Below are positions 38,168 to 46,606 of a DNA stretch of 64,000 bases, piece by piece; within the stretch, counting starts at the first letter, position 1, and each line of letters begins with the position of its first letter. The translations under genes were made by a program, and so were the position numbers. The DNA lies in the NCBI GenBank assembly GCA_028695965.1, contig JAQVHZ010000006.1:19020-83019 (forward strand), read 5' to 3'. The notes under the pieces are model-generated. The model had not been told where the DNA came from. It was given only the letters and a program-made list of their open reading frames with translations, and ran no database searches. The DNA is from Thermoguttaceae bacterium (GTDB lineage Bacteria; Planctomycetota; Planctomycetia; Pirellulales; Thermoguttaceae).

Positions 38168-38527
38168 ATGAGCGCTCAAAATATAACGTGCATTGTGTGT
38201 CCGAGGGGCTGCGCGTTGGAGGTCGACGCAGAGTCGGGAACCGTCGCGGGAAACTCGTGCAAGCGCGGCGTCGACTACGGAATCGCCGAGGCGACCAATC
38301 CCGTCCGAACGCTGACGACGACCGTGCGCGTCGTCGACCAGAACGGCGACTATCTGGGCGTCGTCCCCGTCAGAACGTCAGGACCGGCGCCCAAAGGTTG
38401 TATGTTTGACGCAATGAAAGTCATCAACGCCGTTCGCGCGACCAAGCCGATTAAACGCGGCGACGTGCTCGTTCCCAATATTTTGAACACGGGCGTCGAC
38501 GTCGTCGCCACCCGCGAGTTCCTCTAA
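38168..38527 (+). CDS. DUF1667-family cysteine-rich protein
   Basis: 119 residues. The N-terminal CIVCPRGCALEV and later NSCKRG and KGCMFD supply conserved cysteines, which in DUF1667 proteins suggest metal or Fe-S binding. Family members often neighbour FAD-dependent glycerol-3-phosphate or NAD(P)-linked dehydrogenase genes; none is adjacent here, so the partner is elsewhere or absent. It lies 44 bases after queD and 67 before the mutase gene. Biochemical role unknown. Confidence 0.8.
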   Translation: MSAQNITCIVCPRGCALEVDAESGTVAGNSCKRGVDYGIAEATNPVRTLTTTVRVVDQNGDYLGVVPVRTSGPAPKGCMFDAMKVINAVRATKPIKRGDVLVPNILNTGVDVVATREFL

Positions 38528-38594
38528 AATTATCGCAAGCAGCATTGAGTCCGATCGGACGGGCGCGTTCGGTCGGCGCTAGAAGGATACAGAA

Positions 38595-39851
38595 ATGAAT
38601 AATTGCAAACGCGTCGTGGTCATACCAGACGGTTTTGCGGACGATAAAATAGAATCGCTTGATGATCGCACGCCCATGCAAGCGGCGCAGACGCCGACTT
38701 TGGATCGCTGGGCTCCCATGGGCGTGCAGGGTCGTTCGTTCAATGTTCCGAACACGCTTTCGCCCGGCTCCGACGTCGCGACGCTCTCGCTATTAGGCTA
38801 CGATCCGCTCGAAATGTACACCGGCCGCGCGCCCCTCGAGGTCGCCGCGCAAGGGATCGAAATGGGCCCGAACGACTGGGCGTGGCGGTGCAATCTCGTA
38901 ACGTTAGAGAACGAGATCATGAAATCGTTCACTGCCGGACACATTTCCAGCGAAGACGGGGCAGAGCTTCTCGGCGATTTACAGCGCGACGTCGCGCCCC
39001 TTTGGAAAGAAATTGCGCCCGAAATTGGCGGCTCCGTCGAATTTGTGCCAGGCGTCAGCTATCGCAACGTCGTGATTATTCATCCGGAATCGGACGACAA
39101 GCCGCTGCCGTTCGGCCCTGAGACGAAGACCTTTCCGCCGCACGACTATTCCGACCGATCCATCGCGTACGTTCGTCCGCAAGGGCCCGGCGCCGACGCC
39201 GTGCGCAAACTGACAGCCGTGTGCGCCGAATACATGAAGACCGCCAGGACGAACGCGCGCCGGGTCGCCGAAGGCAAATTGCCCGCGACCGACTGCTGGC
39301 TCTGGGGCCAAGGCAAGCGTCCCTCGACGATTACCTTTGCAGAAAAGTTCAACTGGGGTCAAGGCGCGATGATTACCGCCGTTGACCTCCTTCGCGGTAT
39401 CGCAACGATTCTAGGCTGGGACGTTCTCGACGTCCCCGGCGCGACCGGATACGTCGACACGAATTTTGCCGGTAAAGGCGAAGCGGCGGCCAAAGCGCTC
39501 GACGATTACGATATCGTCGTCGTTCACGTCGAAGCGCCCGACGAGGCAGGACACGAAGGAAGCGTCGAGAAGAAGATTCGGTCGCTCGAACAGATCGATC
39601 AGGAAACGCTCCCGCCCATCTTGGAGAAATTACAGACGTTCTCCAATTGGCGGCTGTTGATTTCTCCGGACCATCCGACCCCTGTCGCAACGAAGACGCA
39701 CTCGCGCGGACACGTTCCGTGGATGATCCTCGGTTCGGACGTAACGGGCGACGGCATGACGTCTTACGACGAAACAACCGGCGAAGCGTCGAGTCGATTC
39801 TATCACGAAGGCAGCGAGCTCATGGAGCTCTTCCTGCACGGGGCCCTCTGA
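38595..39851 (+). CDS. apgM: Cofactor-independent phosphoglycerate mutase, ApgM/archaeal type
   Basis: 418 residues of the alkaline-phosphatase superfamily. The family isomerises 3- and 2-phosphoglycerate in glycolysis. VVVIPDGFAD carries the first metal Asp, and NTLSPGSDVATLSLLGYDP holds the nucleophilic Ser. TGRAPLEVAAQGIEMG is a family signature. Later metal ligands are in VVHVEAPDEAGHEG and LISPDHPTPV...HSRGHVP. A sister group is annotated as a proposed homoserine kinase, so mutase activity is likely but not certain. Shine-Dalgarno AAGGA precedes ATG 38595. Together with the PPi-PFK it gives two glycolytic enzymes of non-E. coli type in this window. Confidence 0.85.
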   Translation: MNNCKRVVVIPDGFADDKIESLDDRTPMQAAQTPTLDRWAPMGVQGRSFNVPNTLSPGSDVATLSLLGYDPLEMYTGRAPLEVAAQGIEMGPNDWAWRCNLVTLENEIMKSFTAGHISSEDGAELLGDLQRDVAPLWKEIAPEIGGSVEFVPGVSYRNVVIIHPESDDKPLPFGPETKTFPPHDYSDRSIAYVRPQGPGADAVRKLTAVCAEYMKTARTNARRVAEGKLPATDCWLWGQGKRPSTITFAEKFNWGQGAMITAVDLLRGIATILGWDVLDVPGATGYVDTNFAGKGEAAAKALDDYDIVVVHVEAPDEAGHEGSVEKKIRSLEQIDQETLPPILEKLQTFSNWRLLISPDHPTPVATKTHSRGHVPWMILGSDVTGDGMTSYDETTGEASSRFYHEGSELMELFLHGAL

Positions 39852-39884
39852 CCGTTTTAAATTTCAGATAAAAGGAGCTTTGAT

Positions 39885-40640
39885 ATGAAACGAATTTTTA
39901 GCGCCGCCCTCTGCGCGACGATTATCTTCTCCTTCCTCTCCAAAGCGTCGGCTGCGGAGAAAAAAGAAGAAAAACCTGTCTTTGACGCGATCGCCGCCTC
40001 GCAAGCCGACGACGATAAGTACGAATGGACCTATCTGTTTGACGGCGAGTCCCTGAAAAACTGGACCGCTATCCAAGACGGGGACGACATTGTCCGAGTC
40101 GAAGACGACGTCCTCGTCTTGGGCATGGGCCCGACGACCACGTTGATTCGATTCGAAGAAGAAGGCTCCGAAATCACGATCCCGCGCGAGAATTACGAAA
40201 TCGAGTACGTTTCGCGCCGGACCGCCGGCGTGGACTTCTTCTCCGCCTTGACCTTTCCGATCGGCGACAAGTACGTAACGTTCGTTAACGGCGGCTGGGG
40301 CGGCTTTGTCGTTGGAATCTCGAATATCGACGATATGGACGCGTCGGAAAACTCCACGTCGAGCTTCATGAACTTCAAGACGGACCAATGGTACCGTTTC
40401 CGCGTCCAAGTGACGAATCGAGCCCTGCGCGTCTGGATCAACGACGAAAAAATCATTGATTACATTGTCGAAGGCCATTCTTTGCGCACGCGCTTTGAAG
40501 TCTCGCGCTGCGAACCGCTCGGATTCGCCAGCTGGGCCAGCGAAGGCGAATTGAAAGTCGTTCGCACTCGCGCGCTGACCGAAGAGGAAATCGCAGAGAT
40601 CGACGCGAACGCTGTGGAAGCCGCTCGATTCTCGTTTTGA
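39885..40640 (+). CDS. Secreted DUF1080 (3-keto-disaccharide hydrolase-like) protein
   Basis: 251 residues with a signal peptide (MKRIFSAALCATIIFSFLSKASA). The mature part starts with the DUF1080 hallmark YLFDGESLKNWTA and shows the jelly-roll pattern of the family: ENYEIEYVSRRTAGVDFFSALTF, NGGWGGFVVGI, FKTDQWYRFRVQV, LRVWINDEKII. The family is strongly expanded in Planctomycetota and includes hydrolases acting on 3-keto sugars, but many members are untested. Shine-Dalgarno AAAGGAG lies 7 bases before ATG 39885. Likely periplasmic. Confidence 0.82.
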   Translation: MKRIFSAALCATIIFSFLSKASAAEKKEEKPVFDAIAASQADDDKYEWTYLFDGESLKNWTAIQDGDDIVRVEDDVLVLGMGPTTTLIRFEEEGSEITIPRENYEIEYVSRRTAGVDFFSALTFPIGDKYVTFVNGGWGGFVVGISNIDDMDASENSTSSFMNFKTDQWYRFRVQVTNRALRVWINDEKIIDYIVEGHSLRTRFEVSRCEPLGFASWASEGELKVVRTRALTEEEIAEIDANAVEAARFSF

Positions 40641-40675
40641 CGCGGCGGCGCGCCCTTTGTTGAGAAAGAACGCTG

Positions 40676-41083
40676 ATGGAACCGAAGGAACAAACCTTTG
40701 TCATGTTGAAGCCGGACGCCGTAGAGCGCGGCTTAATTGGAGAAATCGTCGCGCGATTGGAGCGTAAAGGGCTGAAGCCCGTCAAGTTTCTTTGGCGCGA
40801 CGTCTCTCTTGAACTGGCGAAACAACATTACGCGCATCTGGTCGACAAGCCGTTCTTTCCGAAAATTGCCGCCTTTATCACGCGCGGCCCCGTCATTGCG
40901 ACAATTTGGGAAGGCCGAGCCGCCGTCGAGGTCGTGCGTCGGCTCGTCGGCGCCACCGACCCCGTGAAAGCCGAGCCGGGCACGATTCGAGGCGATTACG
41001 GACTCAATATGACGGAGAATCTCGTCCATGCGTCCGATTCTGTCGACGCAGCGAAGCGAGAGATCGACCTTTTCTTCAACTGA
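40676..41083 (+). CDS. ndk: Nucleoside diphosphate kinase
   Basis: Ndk transfers the gamma phosphate from ATP to NDPs through a phospho-His intermediate. 135 residues, slightly short but complete. EQTFVMLKPDAVERGLIGEIVARLE is the N-terminal signature region, and NLVHASDS carries the phospho-acceptor His118. RGDYGLNMTENLVHASDS contains the expected nucleotide-binding Arg and Asn. It follows the DUF1080 gene by 35 bases and is the last gene before a hairpin terminator. Confidence 0.96.
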   Translation: MEPKEQTFVMLKPDAVERGLIGEIVARLERKGLKPVKFLWRDVSLELAKQHYAHLVDKPFFPKIAAFITRGPVIATIWEGRAAVEVVRRLVGATDPVKAEPGTIRGDYGLNMTENLVHASDSVDAAKREIDLFFN

Positions 41084-41112
41084 TTTTTTAGCGCGTCTGC
41101 TTAGAGCGCCAG

Positions 41113-41160
41113 CCGGATCGTCGAGCCGCGGTATTTGCCGGCTCGTCTGGATCCGGTTGG
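41113..41160 (+). terminator. Double-stem terminator after ndk
   Basis: CCGGATC (41113-41119) pairs with GATCCGG (41150-41156), enclosing a GAGCCG/CGGCTC inner stem, then TTGGATTTTTC. It ends the queD-ndk run. Confidence 0.7.
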
Positions 41161-41214
41161 ATTTTTCTTGCCTGCGTTCTTGTTCCCCTCTTTTGGTAAA
41201 TTTCAAAACGTCTC

Positions 41215-41244
41215 TTGACTCAATTCGAAAAGAAACGTTATAGT
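41215..41244 (+). promoter_or_regulatory. Predicted promoter of the parvulin-type isomerase gene
   Basis: TTGACT (41215-41220), 18-bp spacer, TATAGT (41239-41244), 84 bases before the ATG. Confidence 0.65.
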
Positions 41245-41327
41245 CCTCGAACAGCCGTGTTGTCGGCTGAACGCAACGATAATTAATAGTCAATCGTATT
41301 CGAGCACAAGGTCGAGAGACGAGTAAT

Positions 41328-43244
41328 ATGAACGGTTTAAATAAGTTTATGGTGAGCGTGAGCGCGGCGGTTCTGCTGGGGTTGACCGCCGTAGGCGCCG
41401 ACGCGGCGGAAAAAGTTTCGGTCAGAAAATCGGCGAATCGCGCGGTCAATAACGTCGCGGCGGAAAACCCGATTCGTCAAGACGCCAGACGGCTCTATCC
41501 GGAAATTGTCGCCGAAGTCAACGGCGAACAGATCACGCTCGCGCAGCTTCAAGAGGAATCGCTCAAAGCGCACGGCGAAGACGTTCTGTCGCGCATCTTG
41601 AACCGCGCTCTTGTCCTTGCCGAATGCAAGCGTCAAGGAATTGCAATCACGCGCAGCGACGTCGACGAGGAAATCGAACGGTTGGCCAAATCGTTCCGGC
41701 TCACGAAATCTCAATACCTCGACGTCGTTCAAAAAGATTCCTCGATGGACTATCAGGAATACGCCGAAGAGGTCGTCTGGCCGAGACTCGCGCTCCAAGC
41801 GCTGGTCGCCGACAAGATCAAGCTGACCGACGAAGAGCTGGAAGCCGCCTACCTGAAATCGTACGGTCCGTCGATCTCGCTCCAGATGATCGTCTGTGAA
41901 ACGCAGGAGAAAGCTGACGAAATCCGCGCGCGCGTCGTAGACGGCGGCGAAGATTTCGGCACAGTGGCTAAAGACGAATCGCTCGACGTCGCGACCGCCT
42001 CGAACAAGGGCCGTATGCAGCCGATTTTCCACGGCACGCTTGCCGATAAAAATATGGAAGACCTGCTCTTTGCGCTCGAAGTCGACCAGGTCTCCGCAGT
42101 CATCGGGCCTTACGGACCCCAAAATCAATTCGTCCTGTTCCGATGCGAAAACAAATACGATCCGATCGTGCCGCAAGAGCAAATCGACACGGTCAAAGAC
42201 CGAATTCAAGTTCAAGCGAGCGCCGCTAAGCTCAAGGCCGCCGCCAACGAGCTCTTCGAGCGGCTCGGACGCGAAGCGAACGTCGTCAACGTCATTGCGG
42301 ACCCGACCCTTGCGAAACAGTTTCCGAACGTCGCCGCAACGATCGACGGCAAGCCGATCTACTTGGACGCCGTCGTGGAAATGTGCATGAAGTTGTACGC
42401 CGAACAAGACTTGGCTACGATGATTTCGATCGCGCTCATTCGTCAAGAATGCAAGAAAGTCGGCTTGGAAGTTACCGATCAGGACGTCGCCACCGACGTC
42501 TGGATCCACGCCGCCGAAACGACCTTCCCATTGCGGGACGGCTCGCCGAACATTAAAGAGTACCTGCGCAACGAGTTGGCGAAATACAACACGACCGAAG
42601 AGAACTACAAGCGTACGATCGTCTGGCCGAGCGTCGCGCTGCGCAAGTTGTCCGAGGGCATGGTTAAGGTTACCGAAGAAGACGTGCAAAAGAGCTTTGA
42701 AGCGAACTTTGGCGAGAGCGTCCAATGCCTCGGCATTGTCCTTGGCGACGAACGGCGCGCGCGCGAAGTCTGGCAAAAAGCGCGGACTATGCCCGAGAAA
42801 GAGAACCGAACCCTCGAAGACGTCTTCGGCGAACTTGCCGCAAGTTATTCGATGGAGCCCGACAGCAAGCAGATGCGCGGCAGAATCGCTCCAATTGTGA
42901 AAAACGGCGGTTTCCCCGAACTCGAGGACGAAGCCTTTGCGCTCAAGCCGGGCGAAATGTCTCAGATCATCCAAGTCGACGCTTCAACCTTTGTCATCTT
43001 GTACTGCCAAGAGCGTATCCCGGCGCGCGACGTTACCCTAGACGACGTCCGCGACCAAATCGTCTCGCAGATCCGCAAGATGCGCGAAGTTACCGCCGCT
43101 GGCGAATTCTACGCCAACACGATCAAACGCGCCACGATCGTCGATAATTTGACCCAGCAGTCGATCTCCCCGGCGACCGCAAGCGCAAGAGAGAGCAGAG
43201 CGGCAAGAGTCGCCGCGCCGGAACCGTCGACCACAAGACGTTAA
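41328..43244 (+). CDS. Secreted peptidyl-prolyl isomerase/chaperone with two SurA/PpiC-like halves
   Basis: 638 residues with a signal peptide (cleavage near ADAA, residue ~27). Two homologous halves each have a SurA-like N-terminal helical part, beginning IVAEVNGEQITLAQLQ (~60) and AATIDGKPIYLDAVVEM (~335), followed by a parvulin-like part. The first is seen at SISLQMIVCETQEKADEIRARV...GRMQPIFHG and the second at SVQCLGIVLGDERRAREVW...GRIAPIVKNGG. Parvulins catalyse cis-trans proline isomerisation and help fold envelope proteins, probably in the periplasm. The parvulin cores are diverged and I cannot confirm the active-site His residues, so chaperone activity without isomerase activity is possible. 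The C-terminal tail is Ser/Arg/Ala-rich. Confidence 0.82.
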   Translation: MNGLNKFMVSVSAAVLLGLTAVGADAAEKVSVRKSANRAVNNVAAENPIRQDARRLYPEIVAEVNGEQITLAQLQEESLKAHGEDVLSRILNRALVLAECKRQGIAITRSDVDEEIERLAKSFRLTKSQYLDVVQKDSSMDYQEYAEEVVWPRLALQALVADKIKLTDEELEAAYLKSYGPSISLQMIVCETQEKADEIRARVVDGGEDFGTVAKDESLDVATASNKGRMQPIFHGTLADKNMEDLLFALEVDQVSAVIGPYGPQNQFVLFRCENKYDPIVPQEQIDTVKDRIQVQASAAKLKAAANELFERLGREANVVNVIADPTLAKQFPNVAATIDGKPIYLDAVVEMCMKLYAEQDLATMISIALIRQECKKVGLEVTDQDVATDVWIHAAETTFPLRDGSPNIKEYLRNELAKYNTTEENYKRTIVWPSVALRKLSEGMVKVTEEDVQKSFEANFGESVQCLGIVLGDERRAREVWQKARTMPEKENRTLEDVFGELAASYSMEPDSKQMRGRIAPIVKNGGFPELEDEAFALKPGEMSQIIQVDASTFVILYCQERIPARDVTLDDVRDQIVSQIRKMREVTAAGEFYANTIKRATIVDNLTQQSISPATASARESRAARVAAPEPSTTRR

Positions 43245-43724
43245 ACTGAAACAAACGACCTATGCGTCGCTAATCGAACGGCGACGCGCAACGCGCTCGG
43301 ATCCAGCCGACCAACGAGGGCGGTTCCGCAAGGGACAAGCCGCCGCGGTCGAGACGATTCGGGTCTTCCCCAAGCGTTGCGCGTCGTTTTTAATTTCTTG
43401 CGCGGGTCCGCTCTCAGGCGCTTCACTCGCCCACGTCCTTCCCCTGCGCCCGCTGTAACGCCCTTTCTTCTTTGGCGGCGCCGTCTTCCGACTTAGTCTG
43501 GCGATTTGTCTCCGAACGACTCCAACCTATTCAAAGCCGAAGAACAAAAAAGAACAGAACAGCCGACTCTTTATAGCCAAAAAAGATTTCAACGACCGAC
43601 GGACTTTTTTTTGATTTTTCTCATTTTTCTTATTTTTATCTCTCCAAACGCAATTATTTCTCATACATAGTCTATAGACGCCCAATTGTCAAAAACGAGT
43701 CCCGCGCCACATAAGGAACAAGAG
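43245..43724. other. Non-coding 480-bp stretch
   Basis: The first ~200 bases are GC-rich and the last ~150 are strongly AT-rich with T-tracts around 43,600-43,650, which may be promoter-proximal for the next small gene. No gene seen. Confidence 0.5.
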
Positions 43725-43985
43725 ATGAAAGAATTGATCGCAAATTTCTTTTTAACGCTCATTCTGTGCGGCATATTAATTGTAGAAGTGATTTACCTTT
43801 ACTCTTTCGCCGCGAAACGCGTCGAGACGCATATAAATACAGGGATGTTTAGAACGCCCCGAGGCGCGTTCAACGCCGTCGGCGACGTTGTGACGCTATT
43901 TGCCCTCAATCTGATGATTTTAGTATTCCTGGACGTGCTTTTTATCTGCGCCAATTACCACTTGTTTCCTTTTCTGTTCCTGTAA
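43725..43985 (+). CDS. Small two-helix membrane protein, unknown function
   Basis: 86 residues. Two hydrophobic helices (about 6-28, FFLTLILCGILIVEVIYLYSF, and 55-82, LFALNLMILVFLDVLFICANYH) flank a short loop. ATG 43725 follows AAGGAACAAGAG. No motif recognised. It stands alone in a gene-poor stretch. Confidence 0.6.
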   Translation: MKELIANFFLTLILCGILIVEVIYLYSFAAKRVETHINTGMFRTPRGAFNAVGDVVTLFALNLMILVFLDVLFICANYHLFPFLFL

Positions 43986-44152
43986 TACTTGCTGGGCGAT
44001 GTATTTAACCTAACCGCGCCCGTTGTCGTCTAGTAAGACGTGGACGAATTGATTATTTTTCTCATAGGAATGAGCTCCCTTTTTTGGTTCTTTTATAGAA
44101 ATTTCCAAAAAAGAACTTAAAATAAAGGCATGGGAAGGAGGACGAGCGTCCT

Positions 44153-44449
44153 ATGGGACTGAAAAGACATTACGAATATTATGCCGCGTTAGAGCCTTGT
44201 TCCGACGGATACGGAGTCTATTTCCCCGATCTTCCGGGCGCGGCGTCCGGCGGCGTCGACATAGACGCAGCCGCGTTGAACGCGCAAGAATGCTTGGCGC
44301 TGCATCTCTACGGCATGGAAGAAGACGGCGACGAGATCCCGCTCCCGTCGACACGGGAGCAAATCGACGCGCCGGTAGGCGTAGAACTCATATTAATCTC
44401 TGTAGATATGAGCGATTTCTATCCGGAATATTTCGAAGAAATATCTTAA
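44153..44449 (+). CDS. HicB-like antitoxin family protein, no HicA partner
   Basis: 98 residues. YEYYAALEPCSDGYGVYFPDLPGAASGGVDIDAAALNAQECL is the HicB partial RNase H-like fold, which binds the HicA mRNA-degrading toxin in type II toxin-antitoxin pairs. It lacks an evident C-terminal DNA-binding helix-turn-helix. A strong GGAAGGAGG Shine-Dalgarno precedes ATG 44153. I looked for a ~60-80 residue HicA upstream and downstream and found none, so it is an orphan. Orphan HicB proteins are common and may have lost the toxin or serve another role. Confidence 0.82.
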   Translation: MGLKRHYEYYAALEPCSDGYGVYFPDLPGAASGGVDIDAAALNAQECLALHLYGMEEDGDEIPLPSTREQIDAPVGVELILISVDMSDFYPEYFEEIS

Positions 44450-44454
44450 GGCGC

Positions 44455-44478
44455 GCCCTCAAAAAGGGCTAATTTTTT
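44455..44478 (+). terminator. Rho-independent terminator of the HicB-like gene
   Basis: GCCCT (44455-44459) pairs with AGGGC (44465-44469), then TAATTTTTT. It overlaps the start of repeat copy 1. Confidence 0.7.
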
Positions 44479-44607
44479 AGCTCCAGAAAAAAGCTAAAAG
44501 AAAAGCTAAAAGAACAAGCATAATTTCAGGCTTTTAGAGGAAAAAGGGAAAGAGCGCCGAACGCCGCCTGCGAGCGTTTAACCCCGTAAAATGACGAATG
44601 AGCCTAT
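44468..44607 (+). repeat. 140-bp direct repeat, copy 1
   Basis: Begins GCTAATTTTTTAGCTCCAG and ends ATGACGAATGAGCCTAT. It is nearly identical to copy 2 at 45232-45369, with a few substitutions, a small run-length difference, and a variable segment near AACGCCGCCTGCGAGCG. Contains AGCTAAAAG motifs and their inverted partner CTTTTAG. No coding frame. Confidence 0.9.
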
Positions 44608-45231
44608 CAAAAACAAAGAATTTTTATCGACCGCTCCAAAAGACGCCTCTTCAACGGTCGTCTTTGCCGATCGATCTTCCATACTGACCTATTGCCTCTC
44701 TCAAGTCATTGCCAATCAACAGAAAGTCTTCTCTTAAATCAGCGGCGTCGTCTTCCCAAATTCTGTATTTTCGCGGATAGGTCTTCCTTTCCGGGAACAT
44801 TTCGAACGTCTGCGCGGCGTCTCAGAGCTGCCACGCCAGCCTGCAATATTGACTTTTTCTCTAAAATGGTTTTCCCTTTTTTCATCTTCTTCTCCGTAAA
44901 CGCACAGACCAAGCACATTTACTTTTCGTTACAGCCGCCCTGCTGAACACTGCCTTTTGGTATTTTTCACCCCCACTGCCATATTCTCGGCTCTTTTTGA
45001 GCAGTGTATAAAATTTTCTTGTTGAAACCGTCAGAAACTACTTAATGATTTTAGCAAACGTCAAAGGGTATTACAAGCCAAAAAGAAAACTGTTTAAAAT
45101 CTCCCACTAAGCTTACGGCATAAATCAACAGCGCCTTTTGGGATTTGATATGGGAAATAAGTTCCGAAAAGTTTCCAGAACCAAATAGACGTGCCCGTGA
45201 ACGTGTAAGCTAGAGCGCCCTTGTATTTTCT
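44608..45231. other. Non-coding spacer between the two direct repeats
   Basis: About 620 bases, AT-rich in the second half. Short open frames at 44692-44946 (plus) and 44734-44916 (minus) show no start signal or motif. I see no transposase or inverted terminal repeat. Confidence 0.5.
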
Positions 45232-45369
45232 GCTATTTTTTAGCTCCAGAAAAAGCTAAAAGAAAAGCTAAAAGAACAAGCGTAATTTCAGGCTTTTAGA
45301 GGAAAAAGGGAAAGAGCGCTGAACGCCGCTAAAAGACGCTTAACCCCGTAAAATGACGAATGAGCCTAT
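45232..45369 (+). repeat. 140-bp direct repeat, copy 2
   Basis: Matches copy 1 over its full length. It ends at the T-run of the tRNA-Arg terminator, so it lies directly downstream of tRNA-Arg when read on the minus strand. Confidence 0.9.
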
Positions 45370-45409
45370 AAAAAAGGGGCTTAGTCGGAAAGACCGAAAA
45401 AGCCCTTTA
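45370..45409 (-). terminator. Rho-independent terminator of tRNA-Arg
   Basis: AAGGG-CTT and AAG-CCCTT arms, with inner TCGG/CCGA, form a hairpin. On the minus strand it is followed by TTTTTTATAG. Confidence 0.75.
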
Positions 45410-45410
45410 G

Positions 45411-45484
45411 CACGCTCGAAGGGATTCGAACCCCCAACCCTCGGTTCCGAAGACCGATGCGCTATCCAATTGCGCCACGAGCGC
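45411..45484 (-). tRNA. tRNA-Arg (anticodon TCG)
   Basis: The minus strand reads acceptor GCGCTCG paired with CGAGCGT (first pair G-U), D-arm TGGCGCAATTGGATAGCGCA, anticodon stem TCGGT/ACCGA with loop CTTCGGA giving anticodon TCG, and T-loop TTCGAAT. Discriminator G; CCA is not encoded. Confidence 0.95.
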
Positions 45485-45520
45485 GTGCGCTCGAGCGTTG
45501 GACGCTCGACGCTTGTACGC

Positions 45521-45548
45521 ATTATAGACGGAAAATCCGATTTGACAA
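45521..45548 (-). promoter_or_regulatory. Predicted promoter of tRNA-Arg
   Basis: Minus strand TTGTCA, 16-bp spacer, TATAAT, 36 bases before the tRNA 5' end. A small palindrome CGAGCGTnnnACGCTCG lies in the leader. Confidence 0.75.
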
Positions 45549-46101
45549 TATCGAATCTCTTCAATTTCTTGGCGTTGAGCGGGTGTTGACTAGGCGGAGG
45601 CTATTTCCTCTTGACGTTTCCAATTCGAACGTTAAGGTTCAGCTCATGGCGTCCGGAGTATGCGAAAAGGGGCGCTTCTGTTGTTGGGAAACGACGCGGA
45701 GCCTTTTGGCGTCTGATATTGAGTTAGTTCTATTGCCTGTTCTGCGCTATTTGCTTATATTACCTGTCTTTCCTGTTTGAGAGTCAAAAACAACAAAACC
45801 GTTCTTTTATTTTGAATTTGTTCGAATTCATTGAAGAGAACCGTTCCCCGCAACCGATAACGAATCCAGACAAAGAGACGCTGTTGCGAAACGGCGGCTA
45901 GGGGAGTGCGTGAATGGAATAGCGCTCGCCGAGAATCGGAGACAAGGAGACGTCTGCCCATTGTGGGGAATTCGTTGGTTTGTGCGAGAGTTTTGTCGAA
46001 CGAAGTCATTCGTCCCTCTGCGGACGAACCGGACGAAGGCGTTCCAAAACACGACGGCGAACTGGTGATTTGCGTCTCAGTTTTCTAATAAAGGATTTGA
46101 G
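45549..46101. other. Non-coding 550-bp stretch
   Basis: Small open frames on both strands lack start signals and motifs. Nothing else seen. Confidence 0.5.
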
Positions 46102-46341
46102 ATGAAAGAAACAAAAGGACGAATGGCTCTCGTCGTCGCGGTTCTTGCCGCCTTGCTCGTGGCTCCTTTTGCCGGTTGCCAAGTAACGCGCAATGGGCAA
46201 ACGCTGCCAAGCCCCTACTACCTGGAAGACGATATCCAGTATCATCCGTCAGGCACGGAATTCCAATATCAGCAAGAAGTCGACTACATGAACAAGGTCA
46301 ACGCCGAACGGGCCGCCGCCGCTCAATATGGTCAATATTGA
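46102..46341 (+). CDS. Small lipoprotein of a planctomycete QTLPSPYYL type
   Basis: 79 residues. A signal sequence (LVVAVLAALLVAPFAGC) ends in a lipobox-like FAGC, so Cys26 is the likely lipidated residue and the protein is membrane-anchored in the periplasm. The mature part starts QVTRNGQTLPSPYYLEDDIQYHP; I recall similar short lipoproteins in many planctomycetes, without known function. Start ATG 46102, with AAAGGA about 8 bases upstream. Confidence 0.75.
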   Translation: MKETKGRMALVVAVLAALLVAPFAGCQVTRNGQTLPSPYYLEDDIQYHPSGTEFQYQQEVDYMNKVNAERAAAAQYGQY

Positions 46342-46606
46342 TCGAACGCTTGTCGGCGCCCCTTAGCGCAAGCGCTAACTAGTCGAGCCTATAGAAACGG
46401 CGCGCGTAACTCCGGAGTTATGCGCGTCGTTTGCTTTCTTGCGCTAATAATCGGCCAAATTTTTTTGACGCGCTCTTTTCAAGCGTCTTTTTCTCGACTA
46501 TACTCTTTGGAGCGGGACGCTGTCCCATTTTTTCGAACCGTCGATCATCGGCGTTCGTTTTTTCTTTACGGTTCGCAACGGCGCGGTCTGACAAGGAAAC
46601 GACAAG

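Noticed and set aside
41337..42974. Minus-strand open frame of 545 codons
   Set aside because: Antisense to the parvulin-type gene; Phe/Asp/Val-biased composition typical of a shadow frame.
44692..44946. 84-codon frame between the direct repeats
   Set aside because: No ribosome-binding site or motif; composition looks random.
45370..45484. Integrative-element attachment site at tRNA-Arg
   Set aside because: The direct repeats do not include the tRNA 3' end and no integrase gene is present, so an att site is not supported.
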